This document shows, one piece after another, positions 6,450 to 12,979 of a DNA stretch of 12,979 nucleotides; position 1 is the stretch's first letter; the number at the start of each line of letters is the position of its first letter. The position numbers and the translations under genes were made by a program. The notes under the pieces are model-generated. The model did no database searches. It was not told the DNA's origin and saw only the letters and a list, made by a program, of their open reading frames with translations. Location: the NCBI GenBank assembly GCA_025455345.1, contig JALOMS010000056.1, positions 1 to 12,979 on the forward strand, read 5' to 3'. The stretch comes from Thermoflexibacter sp. Lineage in GTDB: Bacteria > Bacteroidota > Bacteroidia > Cytophagales > Thermoflexibacteraceae.

Positions 6450-8599
6450 TATCTCTTTTTGAATTCTTTTATACCTTCATCTAAAAAATTTACAAAATTA
6501 TCAATATTCAAGTCATAATCTTTGGGTGATGTGAGCAATTTCTCTTGGTGGTCTAATAGCAAGTAAAAAGGTTGGGAATTTACACCAAATCTCTCTTCTT
6601 GATAGTTCAGATTCACCTTTCCCATAGTTCTTTTGATTTTCCCATTTTTTGCTGTTATCCATTCATTTTCAGGAAGTTCTAAAGGGTCATCTGTATATAG
6701 AGCAACTACAATATAATCTTCTTGTAATCTTTGCAAGACTTCAGGCGCAGACCATACATTTGCCTCCATTTCTCTACAATTCACACAACCATGCCCTGTA
6801 AAATCTATAAAAATAGGTTTTTTCATTTCTTTTGCCGCTTGCAGACCTTCTTTGAGGTCAAAGTAGCCTTGTAAGCCATGTGGCAGTTTCAATCTATCGC
6901 TGTATTTTACTTTTTTAGTAGCCAAATTATTTGTAGCCACCGTAGATTTCATGCTTGTTAAGTCAAAATCAAGCGTACTCTGTGGGGGTAAGTAGCCCGC
7001 CAAAGCCTTGAGAGGTGCGCCAAACATTCCTGTAAATAAATAAACGGTAAAAGCAAAAGTAGTAATAGCCAATAGCAATCTTGGGACACTGACTTTGGTC
7101 ATTGGGCTGTCGTGTGGCAGTTGGATTTTTCCTAAAAAATACAATCCCATTGCAAAGGAAATAGCTGTCCAAATAGCGATATAAACATGACGGTCTAAAA
7201 TTCCCCAATGATATACTTGGTCTGCTACGCTTAAAAACTTGAAAGCCAATGCCAATTCTACAAAACCCAATACTACTTTTACGGAATTGAGCCAGCCCCC
7301 TGATTTGGGTAGATTTTGTAGCCAAGAAGGGAAAATAGCAAATAAGGTGAAAGGAATAGCAAAAGCAGATGAAAATGCTAACATTCCTAATACGGGTTTG
7401 ACAAACTGCCCTCCTGCGGCTTCGACCAATACTGTACCTACAATGGGACCTGTACAAGAAAAAGATACAACTGCCAAAGTCATCGCCATAAAAAATGCAC
7501 CAAGATAACCTCCTTTTTCAGCCTTTGCGTCTAAACTTGTGCTGAGGCTACTCGGCAAAGTAATCTCAAACATTCCGAAGAAAGACAAAGCAAAAAGAAT
7601 AAAAACAGCAAAGAAAAAAACATTTGATAACCAGTGCGTTGCCAACAAATTGGCTGAATCTGCACCAAAAATTGAAGCGAAAAGTACACCAATCAATACA
7701 TAAATACCAACGATAGAGATGCCAAAAAATAGAGCTTTGCTAATTCCTGCGGCTCTGGATTTTTCCTTTTTGGTAAAAAAGGACACTGTCATCGGAATCA
7801 TAGGGAAAACACAGGGCGTAATCAATGCCGCCAAACCGCTTAGAAATGCCGCTAACATAAAACCTAATAAACTTACATCTGATTGTTGGTAGTTAGTTGT
7901 TGCGGTTCGCTGTTGCGATTGTTGGTTGTTGGTATCTGATGGTTGTTGATTGTTAGTGGTTGAGTCTATTTTTACTTGGACTATATTAGGATTGGTTTCT
8001 TCTATTTTATTTTCCTGTTTATCATTAGTTTGTGTGTCTGTATTTTCTTTGGGAACTATATTTTCTGTTGTTTTTTCAGTCTTATTTTCTTCTTTTTTTA
8101 CTTCTGCCAAAGCACTTACTTTTATTTTATCAAACACAAAATCGTCTTCCAAAGGAATACACTTGCCACTCTCATCAGAACAAACTTGGTAGTTTGCTGT
8201 AACTTGGATTTTAGGCTTTTCTTTTAATATTTTTATTTTTTGGCGAAATTCAGCAGTTTTGATAAAATATGTATATTCTCCATTCCATATCTCCTTATCA
8301 AATTTCTTTTTTGCCCCAATTGGCATAGGCTTTTTGCTCATAAGTTGGTAAGTATCGTTAGGAACAAACTCAAACTCTGTAACCATAGGTCCCAAATCAG
8401 GGTCAAAATCATTAGAATAAAGATACCAACCCTCATCAATTTTGGCTGTGAAAATGAGTTCTACGATTTCTCCTGTTTTAGCCTCATTGATAGATGTCTT
8501 TGATTCCCAATTGATAGGACGGAGGACTTGTGCGAAGGAGAGTGGATAAACAAGGAGTTGAAAGGTAAAAATTGCGCTAAATAACAAAATTTTTTTCAT
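6449..8599 (-). CDS. dsbD: Thiol:disulfide interchange protein DsbD
   Basis: DsbD is an inner-membrane electron conduit that takes reducing power from cytoplasmic thioredoxin and hands it to periplasmic thiol reductases. The 716 residues contain all parts. A signal peptide spans about 1-23. The N-terminal alpha domain carries C140 and C147 (CSDESGKC). A low-complexity Asn/Gln/Thr/Glu linker covers about 165-242. The transmembrane beta domain has the redox pair C263 (ALITPCVFPM) and C382 (SFSCTGP). A C-terminal thioredoxin-like gamma domain has C605-VN-C608 (TGHGCVNCREME). All six functional cysteines are present, so it should be active. The linker is longer and more repetitive than in enterobacterial DsbD. 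It is transcribed with the thioesterase and divergently from a TlpA-like gene, a likely partner. Confidence 0.93.
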   Translation of the reverse strand: MKKILLFSAIFTFQLLVYPLSFAQVLRPINWESKTSINEAKTGEIVELIFTAKIDEGWYLYSNDFDPDLGPMVTEFEFVPNDTYQLMSKKPMPIGAKKKFDKEIWNGEYTYFIKTAEFRQKIKILKEKPKIQVTANYQVCSDESGKCIPLEDDFVFDKIKVSALAEVKKEENKTEKTTENIVPKENTDTQTNDKQENKIEETNPNIVQVKIDSTTNNQQPSDTNNQQSQQRTATTNYQQSDVSLLGFMLAAFLSGLAALITPCVFPMIPMTVSFFTKKEKSRAAGISKALFFGISIVGIYVLIGVLFASIFGADSANLLATHWLSNVFFFAVFILFALSFFGMFEITLPSSLSTSLDAKAEKGGYLGAFFMAMTLAVVSFSCTGPIVGTVLVEAAGGQFVKPVLGMLAFSSAFAIPFTLFAIFPSWLQNLPKSGGWLNSVKVVLGFVELALAFKFLSVADQVYHWGILDRHVYIAIWTAISFAMGLYFLGKIQLPHDSPMTKVSVPRLLLAITTFAFTVYLFTGMFGAPLKALAGYLPPQSTLDFDLTSMKSTVATNNLATKKVKYSDRLKLPHGLQGYFDLKEGLQAAKEMKKPIFIDFTGHGCVNCREMEANVWSAPEVLQRLQEDYIVVALYTDDPLELPENEWITAKNGKIKRTMGKVNLNYQEERFGVNSQPFYLLLDHQEKLLTSPKDYDLNIDNFVNFLDEGIKEFKKR
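7877..7969 (-). repeat. Degenerate NNQQ / TTNYQQ codon repeats in the DsbD linker
   Basis: The stretch encoding residues 211-241 consists of imperfect short repeats of Asn, Gln and Thr codons (TTNNQQP, DTNNQQ, TTNYQQ). On the + strand it appears as recurring gttgttg / ttggttg words. It links the periplasmic alpha domain to the membrane domain and could change length by slippage. Confidence 0.5.
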
Positions 8600-8637
8600 T
8601 GGATTTGATGTCTATATTTTGATGCAAAAAATGTTTA

Positions 8638-8673
8638 CAAAAATAAGCAAACAAAAAAAGTCTATTTGCAAAA
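8638..8673 (-). promoter_or_regulatory. Candidate Bacteroidota-type promoter for dsbD
   Basis: On the - strand TATTTTTG (8645-8638) is a perfect TAnnTTTG element about 39 bases before the dsbD ATG. The nearest upstream TTTTG (8673-8669) is 23 bases away, longer than the usual spacing of about 19. The same octamer occurs upstream of the DUF2339 and barrel-protein genes. Confidence 0.4.
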
Positions 8674-8796
8674 CAGCAGACATTTATAGAAAGTTTTTGT
8701 ATATTGCATAAACTTCGTTAAAACCAAAGCACTTTTAGCTATTTATGATTTGAAACAAAAGTGTTTAGCGAATATAATGCGAAAGGTATATAGTTT

Positions 8797-9393
8797 ATGA
8801 AAATTAGCAAAACGAGAATCCTAAAAGAACTCAAAGAGTGGGGTATATTTATCGGAATATTTTTAATCCTTTATTTTACAGGTCTTTACAAAGAAGTCGC
8901 GGGTGGTTTGCAGAGAGTAGTTTTAGCTACGGGTTTGAGAAATGCAAGTTCGCAAGCTACTGAAGTGGGCAATGCAGATTTCTCTTTTGCCTTACAACCG
9001 CTTGATAATTCAGCACAAGTAACTCCTTTTGAGGCTTTTAGAGGAAAGGTAATTTTCCTCAATTTTTGGGCAACATGGTGTCCTCCTTGTATTGCCGAAA
9101 TGCCAAGTATTCATGCACTTTACGAAAAATTAAATACAGAAGACATTGTATTTGTGATGGTTGCAACTAATGATAAGAAAGAAAGTGTCCAAAAATTTAT
9201 CGAGCGAAAATCCTATAATTTCCCCATTTATTTCTTGAAAGACAATTACTTACCCTCTGTTTTTCATTCTACGGCTATTCCTACTACTTTTGTCATAGAC
9301 AAACAAGGAAAAATAGTCTTCAAACATGAAGGCATTGCTAACTATGATACTGAAAAGTTTGAACAGTTATTAAAGGAATTAGCCCAGAAATAG
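8797..9393 (+). CDS. Membrane-anchored TlpA/ResA-family thioredoxin-like protein
   Basis: A periplasm-facing thiol-disulfide oxidoreductase of 198 residues. An N-terminal membrane helix (about 16-31, WGIFIGIFLILYFTGL) has Lys and Arg residues before it, so the rest should lie outside the cytoplasm. The thioredoxin domain has FLNFWATWCPPC with the redox pair C95 and C98, and the cis-proline P162 in IPTTFVID. The CPPC pair and the insert between the active site and the cis-proline are typical of TlpA, ResA and CcmG proteins, which keep target thiols such as apocytochrome c reduced. It is divergent from dsbD, the usual electron source for this class. I see no well-spaced promoter; a near-match TA-N3-TTTG lies at 8744-8752. 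The actual client protein is not evident. Confidence 0.88.
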   Translation: MKISKTRILKELKEWGIFIGIFLILYFTGLYKEVAGGLQRVVLATGLRNASSQATEVGNADFSFALQPLDNSAQVTPFEAFRGKVIFLNFWATWCPPCIAEMPSIHALYEKLNTEDIVFVMVATNDKKESVQKFIERKSYNFPIYFLKDNYLPSVFHSTAIPTTFVIDKQGKIVFKHEGIANYDTEKFEQLLKELAQK

Positions 9394-9425
9394 TCAATCA
9401 GCTATGTAATTGCCTATTTCTGAGC
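9382..9425. terminator. Hairpin between the converging TlpA-like and barrel-protein genes
   Basis: CAGAAATAG (9385-9393) pairs perfectly with CTATTTCTG (9414-9422). An inner CAAT / ATTG pairing and two outer G-C pairs extend the stem. The left arm includes the TAG stop of the TlpA-like gene. There is no clean T tract, so it is a moderate terminator candidate for either strand. Confidence 0.45.
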
Positions 9426-9434
9426 AGTTTATTA

Positions 9435-10106
9435 TTATCTGCTTCTTGGTCGTTTGGGGAGCAAAGGATAACGAACTCCAAAAGTTCCGCCGCCCCAATA
9501 CATCAGATTGTTCTGCCAAATAGTTGTATTCGCAACGTAGGCATTGAGGTGTATGGAGGCTTTGGCTTCGAGGAACAAATAAAAATCACCTACGGGATAT
9601 TCTGCTCCTATGCCTATATTTCCATACACAAACAGTGTAGTTTCATCTTTAAAATATTTCTGCTCGCCGGGTATGATGTCTTCTATCACAGGAACGGAAT
9701 AATCCAAAGTAGTCATTACACCAGAGATACCGCCTAAAGCATACACATTAAGGGCATCATCTATGTACCTGCCTTTCAAAAATCTTTGGTAGTTAAGCTC
9801 TAATTCCATACTTTTACCTTTGAGGGTAGCTCCTGCATAAGAGAGGTCTATGGATTTGGTAGGGAAAAAGTAAGCAAAACTAAAAGACAAGGCATTCTTT
9901 TTATCTCCAAATCCACCGTATTCGCCTCTGAGCTTAAGTCCTAAAGTAGATGGATACATTTTAGGAGATTGGAGTGGGTAGTCGGCTCTCTTGCCAAAAT
10001 ATTTGGAATAAGCCAATCCTCCTCCTACACTGAAAAACTGTGCAGAAAGATTTTGTGCAAAACTTAAGGAAAATAATAAGGTCAATAGACAAATGAGTTT
10101 TCTCAT
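9435..10106 (-). CDS. Probable outer-membrane beta-barrel protein
   Basis: A secreted protein of 223 residues with a clear signal peptide (MRKLICLLTLLFSLSFAQNLSA, cleavage near AQN or SAQ). The mature part alternates aromatic and polar residues in short strands (LSFSFAYFFPTKSIDLSY, MELELNYQRF, LFVYGNIGIGAEY, FYLFLEAKASIHL, YWGGGTFGVRY), as in small eight-stranded outer-membrane barrels. It ends LPKRPRSR rather than with the aromatic residue common for BAM substrates, although GVRYPLL just before is barrel-like. I do not recognise a specific family, and no ligand or enzymatic site is visible. It converges on the TlpA-like gene and has its own candidate promoter. Confidence 0.6.
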   Translation of the reverse strand: MRKLICLLTLLFSLSFAQNLSAQFFSVGGGLAYSKYFGKRADYPLQSPKMYPSTLGLKLRGEYGGFGDKKNALSFSFAYFFPTKSIDLSYAGATLKGKSMELELNYQRFLKGRYIDDALNVYALGGISGVMTTLDYSVPVIEDIIPGEQKYFKDETTLFVYGNIGIGAEYPVGDFYLFLEAKASIHLNAYVANTTIWQNNLMYWGGGTFGVRYPLLPKRPRSR

Positions 10107-10132
10107 AAAAATCTTTTTATATGATTGATTTT

Positions 10133-10140
10133 CAAAAATA
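10133..10140 (-). promoter_or_regulatory. Candidate -7 element for the barrel-protein gene
   Basis: On the - strand TATTTTTG (10140-10133) perfectly matches TAnnTTTG, 27 bases before the ATG. No good TTG is found at the expected upstream spacing, so support is partial. Confidence 0.35.
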
Positions 10141-10317
10141 TAAACTTTTGAGCGATGTAAAGTAAAAAAAAAGTTCCTGTGTATTGAAACTATTTAACCA
10201 TGAAATAATTTTTAAAATTAATGATTTCCAAAATAAAAGTTTGTGTGTTTAGCTAAAAAATTAGCAAAATTAATACCCTTTTATAAAGAAAGCGAGAAAA
10301 TACCACAATTATATAAC

Positions 10318-10737
10318 ATGAAAAAAGCATCTTTCCTATTATTGCTGATATTAGTAGCATCTATTGCCTGTGATAATACACCTATTCCAGACCCTATTCC
10401 TTTTAGGTTTGTCAATAAAACAATAGATTTGAATAACCTGAGCTACCAAAAACTCAAGTTTGACGGAGGATATGTGTATGAAGAAGGGGGCGTACGAGGC
10501 ATTATTATTTATCGCAAAAATGCGCTTACTTATTATGCTTTTGAGCGGAATTGTCCTTATCGCCCATTTGATGATTGCGCCCGCGTCGAGGTAGATGGTT
10601 CTGCTCTTTTCATGCTCGACCCTTGTTGCAAATCTCAATTTGATTTTGAGGGAAGACCTATGGGTGGGGCGGCTTTCAGTCCTATGTTGCGCTATCGAAC
10701 AAATGTAGCAGGCAGTATCCTTACCATTAGTAATTAG
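10318..10737 (+). CDS. Lipoprotein with a degenerate Rieske-like domain
   Basis: A lipoprotein of 139 residues. A classic lipoprotein signal (MKKASFLLLLILVASIAC) has the lipidated cysteine at C18. The ATG at 10318 is chosen because it places this signal at the N-terminus; the frame is open upstream to 10243, but that would bury the signal. The mature part resembles a Rieske fold: YYAFERNCPY (72-81), then DPCCKSQFDFEGRP (101-114), then GGAAFSPMLRY, matching the CxH ... CPxHGSxFD ... GPAxxPL order of Rieske proteins. The cluster ligands are not conserved: the four ligand positions read C79, Y81, D101 and C104, so both histidines are gone. A 2Fe-2S cluster of normal type is therefore unlikely. 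C79, C87, C103 and C104 might instead form disulfides. Function unknown. It converges on the FAD oxidoreductase gene with one base between them. Confidence 0.7.
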   Translation: MKKASFLLLLILVASIACDNTPIPDPIPFRFVNKTIDLNNLSYQKLKFDGGYVYEEGGVRGIIIYRKNALTYYAFERNCPYRPFDDCARVEVDGSALFMLDPCCKSQFDFEGRPMGGAAFSPMLRYRTNVAGSILTISN

Positions 10738-10738
10738 T

Positions 10739-11875
10739 TTATTGATTAACAATCATTTGACTAACTTTTTCGCCAATATTTGTACCAATAGCTACGCCCA
10801 TGCCACCCATTCTTACGGCTAAAAGAATATGAGGCGAATGAAACTTTAGAATAGGCATTTTATCCCTGCCAAAAGCCATAATCCCCGCCCAACGATGAGC
10901 AATCTGAAATGGCTGATTGGGTAACAAAATATTTGTGAGTTTATTTTCTAAATTATTCATTATTAGAGATGTAGTTCCTATTTGGGTAGTGGTTTCTCCT
11001 TCAAAATCTAAGTTGCGCCCTCCACCAAAAAGCAAGCGATTTTGAAAGTTTCGGAAATAATAAAAGCCCTCGTCGAGATGAAATGTTCCTTTAATTTTTA
11101 AGTCATTGATAGGCTCTGTAATAAGCACTTGCCCGCGTCCTGGGGCAATCTGCTCGTGAGGAAATAATTTTTGGGTAAAGGCATTGGTGCAGACTATAAT
11201 TTTAGGAGCAACAAACGCTATTTTTGTTTGACCTAATTCATCTTTGACCCATACTTTAGCTTTTGTTTGGGTTTCTTCTATGTTTGTTACTTCGCATTGA
11301 TTTAGTACGGTTACTCCCCTCTCCTGTACGTAGCGGAGCAAGGATTTCATCATTTTGCCTGAATCTATCTGCCCCTCAAAAGTATTGAATATCAAAGATT
11401 TAACCATGCTTGAGTTGAATCCAAAAGTTGAGATTTTGTTGTTTTGTAGCTCGAAAACTTTGGATTTAAAAAGTGGGAAAAGTAGGTGATTCACATAATC
11501 CAACTGCGCTAAAGCGGGCATTTCATGGTCAGAGATGAGTTCATATCCTCCATATTGGAGAAAATCTATGTTTCTATCTCCCAATCTTTTTCTCAATCCC
11601 CACAGTCCTTGATAACGCTCATTGACTAAAGCAAGGACTTGGTCTTCGGACATTTGCTTGAGGTCTGCCAATATTTCTGTAAAACTACCAAAACAGGCAA
11701 ATCCTGCATTTTTTGTACTTGCGCCTGTTGGGAATATACCTCTTTCTAATACTAAAATTGCGGCATTTTTATTTTTTTCTATCAATGATGCCGCACAAGA
11801 CAGTCCTACAATCCCGCTTCCGATGATGATATAATCGTAGGCTAAAAAAGATTGTTTTTCCCAAAAACTAAGCAT
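10739..11875 (-). CDS. FAD-dependent oxidoreductase (DAO family)
   Basis: A flavoprotein of 378 residues in the D-amino-acid oxidase / glycine oxidase superfamily. Members oxidise C-N or C-O bonds of small substrates with FAD. The N-terminal Rossmann motif is G19-S-G21-IV-G24 inside YIIIGSGIVGLSCAASL, with the ribose-binding E44 in LVLERG, followed by the flavin-contacting segment GASTKNAGFACFGS (51-64). The central part holds the substrate domain, including GRGQVLITEP and GFYYFRNFQNRLLFGGGR. The C-terminal FAD segment reads RWAGIMAFGRDKMPI and RMGGMGVAIGTNIG. It is full length. No signal peptide is present, so it should be cytoplasmic. The neighbouring genes do not identify the substrate. 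It probably has its own promoter, separate from the SDR gene upstream. Confidence 0.83.
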   Translation of the reverse strand: MLSFWEKQSFLAYDYIIIGSGIVGLSCAASLIEKNKNAAILVLERGIFPTGASTKNAGFACFGSFTEILADLKQMSEDQVLALVNERYQGLWGLRKRLGDRNIDFLQYGGYELISDHEMPALAQLDYVNHLLFPLFKSKVFELQNNKISTFGFNSSMVKSLIFNTFEGQIDSGKMMKSLLRYVQERGVTVLNQCEVTNIEETQTKAKVWVKDELGQTKIAFVAPKIIVCTNAFTQKLFPHEQIAPGRGQVLITEPINDLKIKGTFHLDEGFYYFRNFQNRLLFGGGRNLDFEGETTTQIGTTSLIMNNLENKLTNILLPNQPFQIAHRWAGIMAFGRDKMPILKFHSPHILLAVRMGGMGVAIGTNIGEKVSQMIVNQ

Positions 11876-11901
11876 ATTATGTGATGTTTGTAAGTAAAAA
11901 A

Positions 11902-11909
11902 CAAATATA
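11902..11909 (-). promoter_or_regulatory. Candidate -7 element for the FAD oxidoreductase gene
   Basis: On the - strand TATATTTG (11909-11902) perfectly matches TAnnTTTG, 26 bases before the ATG and just after the end of the SDR gene. No clear TTG is present at the usual upstream distance. Confidence 0.35.
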
Positions 11910-11926
11910 CATTTTTAAGCAAAAAC

Positions 11927-12622
11927 CTATAAATCACCTAATTGGGGTCTAATAATTATCTCCTCGACCACCGAAGAAGCTGACATAGCATACGCCGCAA
12001 ATACCGCTTCTGCTACGTCTTGAGGTTTCACCAATCTATCAGGCTCGATTTGGTTCTCGTCCCAACTTGAAGTGAGGGTCGCACCAGGCAAGACTGCTGT
12101 AACTTTGATACCATATTCTTTAAGTTCTTCTCGGAACAGCTTAGTCATGCCATACAATGCAAATTTGGAAACACTATAACTGCCACCATTGGGGAAGATT
12201 TTAATACTTGCTACCGAACAAATATTGAAGATGTGTCCCTGCTGTCGGGCTATCATCCCCTCTACCAATCCACGAGTTAGGTGATAGGCACTATATACAT
12301 TGGTACGCATCATCTCTTCCATGATACCCTCGTCTTCTGTGTGTAACTGACCACTGATATAAAACCCTGTATTATTGATGATAGCGTCTATGGGTTCGTC
12401 AAAACTTCTTAAATAATTGATAAACATTTCTATATCACGCCTTTCAGACATATCCACTTCCAAATAATATAGATTTACATTATACTTAGTTTCTATTTCA
12501 CTATTAAGTGTAACGAGATGACTTTTTGTGCGTGAGCAAGTTGCAACATTCATGCCTTGAGAAGCAAACTTTTCTATGATTGCCTTGCCTATGCCTTTTG
12601 TTCCGCCTGTAACTACGACCAT
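11927..12622 (-). CDS. SDR-family NAD(P)-dependent oxidoreductase
   Basis: A classical short-chain dehydrogenase/reductase of 231 residues. The cofactor motif TGGTKGIG spans 5-12. The structural NNAG motif appears as N83-N-T-G86. The catalytic set is N108, S136 (in NICSVAS), Y149 and K153 (YSVSK). S30-R31 at the end of the second strand suggests a preference for NADP(H), because an acidic residue there would favour NAD. The region after PGATLTSSWDE is short, so the substrate loop is small. The start is unusually close to the glycine motif, but no upstream in-frame start is visible. Resemblance to 3-oxoacyl-ACP reductases is only general, and the substrate is unknown. It lies upstream of the FAD oxidoreductase on the same strand. 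Confidence 0.88.
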   Translation of the reverse strand: MVVVTGGTKGIGKAIIEKFASQGMNVATCSRTKSHLVTLNSEIETKYNVNLYYLEVDMSERRDIEMFINYLRSFDEPIDAIINNTGFYISGQLHTEDEGIMEEMMRTNVYSAYHLTRGLVEGMIARQQGHIFNICSVASIKIFPNGGSYSVSKFALYGMTKLFREELKEYGIKVTAVLPGATLTSSWDENQIEPDRLVKPQDVAEAVFAAYAMSASSVVEEIIIRPQLGDL

Positions 12623-12631
12623 ATATAAGAT

Positions 12632-12662
12632 TTTAGGATTAAAATTACTTGTTATAAATTTG
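12632..12662 (+). promoter_or_regulatory. Candidate promoter for the right-edge gene
   Basis: TAAATTTG (12655-12662) perfectly matches TAnnTTTG, and TTTA (12632-12635) lies 19 bases upstream at the -33 position with one mismatch. Transcription would begin near 12669, at a short inverted repeat (12669-12684), leaving a leader of about 70 bases. Confidence 0.4.
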
Positions 12663-12671
12663 CAAAACCAA
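12640..12671 (-). promoter_or_regulatory. Weak candidate promoter for the SDR gene
   Basis: On the - strand TTG (12671-12669) is followed after 21 bases by TAATTTTA (12647-12640), one mismatch from TAnnTTTG and 17 bases before the ATG. It overlaps the divergent promoter candidate on the + strand. Confidence 0.25.
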
Positions 12672-12739
12672 GTTAGAAAACTTGTGTTATTTCTTTACTA
12701 TTTAATTTCAAATTTTTTATCAAATTAAATTTATACAAC

Positions 12740-12979
12740 TTGAAAACACCGACACCGAAAGTTCAAAGGCAAAAAATTTTATTAGCCATTACTGTTATTT
12801 TTGTAGGTTTGGTCGCCTACTTTACCATAGATATTATGTTGCAGACCAATTCTCCTTGGAAAAAGAAGAAAATAATCTCTACTGACTCTGTCCAAGCTAA
12901 ACCTATCGACTCTGTCTATCTTACTGATTTCAAAGATTCTATGATTTATACTTATAAGGTAGGGAAAAATGAGGTACTT
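12740..12979 (+). CDS. Membrane-anchored protein, possibly LysM-containing; 3' end outside window
   Basis: An open frame of 80 codons runs to the window edge from a TTG at 12740-12742. No in-frame ATG exists between the upstream stop (12674-12676) and the TTG; the first in-frame ATG inside lies within the membrane helix. The protein begins with a basic segment (KTPTPKVQRQK), then one hydrophobic helix (about 13-31, ILLAITVIFVGLVAYFTID), then a polar region with repeated DSV. This is the layout of an inner-membrane anchor with a periplasmic domain. The last visible residues, IYTYKVGKNEVL, resemble the start of a LysM peptidoglycan-binding domain (YxVxxGDTL), but the domain is cut off. That assignment is tentative; the gene itself is well supported by its frame, membrane helix and promoter. 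Confidence 0.55.
   Translation, partial: MKTPTPKVQRQKILLAITVIFVGLVAYFTIDIMLQTNSPWKKKKIISTDSVQAKPIDSVYLTDFKDSMIYTYKVGKNEVL

Noticed and set aside
6969..7457. A 162-codon open frame on the - strand inside dsbD
   Set aside because: It lies in another frame of the well-supported DsbD membrane domain, and its translation (clusters of Arg, Cys and Ser) does not resemble a real protein.
7877..7969. Short repeats resembling a CRISPR array or tandem-repeat locus
   Set aside because: The units are a few bases long, irregular, without spacers, and in frame with the DsbD linker.
10243..10317. Upstream extension of the Rieske-like lipoprotein by 25 codons
   Set aside because: It would place the lipoprotein signal and its cysteine internally; the ATG at 10318 gives a normal lipoprotein N-terminus.
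10351..10752. A 133-codon - strand frame antisense to the lipoprotein
   Set aside because: The + strand frame has a lipoprotein signal and a recognisable fold pattern; the antisense frame has neither.
10726..10760. Terminator between the converging lipoprotein and FAD oxidoreductase genes
   Set aside because: Only a 5-bp stem (TGATT-AAC-AATCA) is visible, inside coding sequence and without a T tract.
1..12979. Defence system, mobile element, biosynthetic cluster or RNA gene
   Set aside because: Every sizeable frame is explained by a housekeeping or envelope family; no transposase, integrase, nuclease, toxin-antitoxin pair, tRNA or rRNA signature was seen on either strand.

Overview
The window looks like ordinary chromosome from an AT-rich member of the Bacteroidota, probably Cytophagales-like. 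Three things point there. Several genes are preceded by Bacteroidota-type promoter elements (TAnnTTTG, sometimes with an upstream TTG) and lack clear Shine-Dalgarno sequences. The left edge holds a fragment of a secreted surface protein of the kind common in gliding/T9SS bacteria. The gene families fit as well: a DUF2339 membrane protein, a bacterial FatA-type acyl-ACP thioesterase, a lipoprotein with a Rieske-like fold, and a fused DsbD. I see no rRNA, tRNA, CRISPR array, insertion sequence or phage gene.

Layout. Bases 1-300 (+) are an internal piece of a large surface protein. At about 279-300 it collides with the 3' side of a UbiA prenyltransferase gene on the - strand, so both genes are broken at the same point. 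GC content drops from about 47% (1-240) to about 28% (301-540) across this point. The DUF2339 gene (798-3473, -) lies just upstream of ubiA and is probably co-transcribed with it. Divergent from it is moaE (3658-4068, +), followed by a lone 2-oxo acid dehydrogenase E2 gene (4292-5647, +). E2 converges on a - strand pair, dsbD then acyl-ACP thioesterase, which overlap as TAATG; a strong bidirectional hairpin separates them. Divergent from dsbD is a membrane-anchored TlpA/ResA-type thioredoxin (8797-9393, +), then a converging outer-membrane barrel protein (9435-10106, -). A small lipoprotein with a degenerate Rieske-like domain (10318-10737, +) ends one base before the end of a converging FAD oxidoreductase (10739-11875, -). 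An SDR oxidoreductase (11927-12622, -) follows, and the start of a membrane-anchored, possibly LysM-containing protein (12740 onward, +) runs off the right edge.

Functional links. The clearest is dsbD with the TlpA-like protein: DsbD carries electrons from cytoplasmic thioredoxin across the inner membrane, and a TlpA/ResA protein is a usual acceptor that reduces periplasmic thiols, for example during cytochrome c maturation. The other genes look like unrelated housekeeping or envelope functions. I found no convincing new multi-gene system. The observations most worth checking are the double-broken junction near base 290, the Rieske-like lipoprotein that has lost its iron-sulfur ligands, and the terminator hairpin built into the end of the thioesterase coding sequence.
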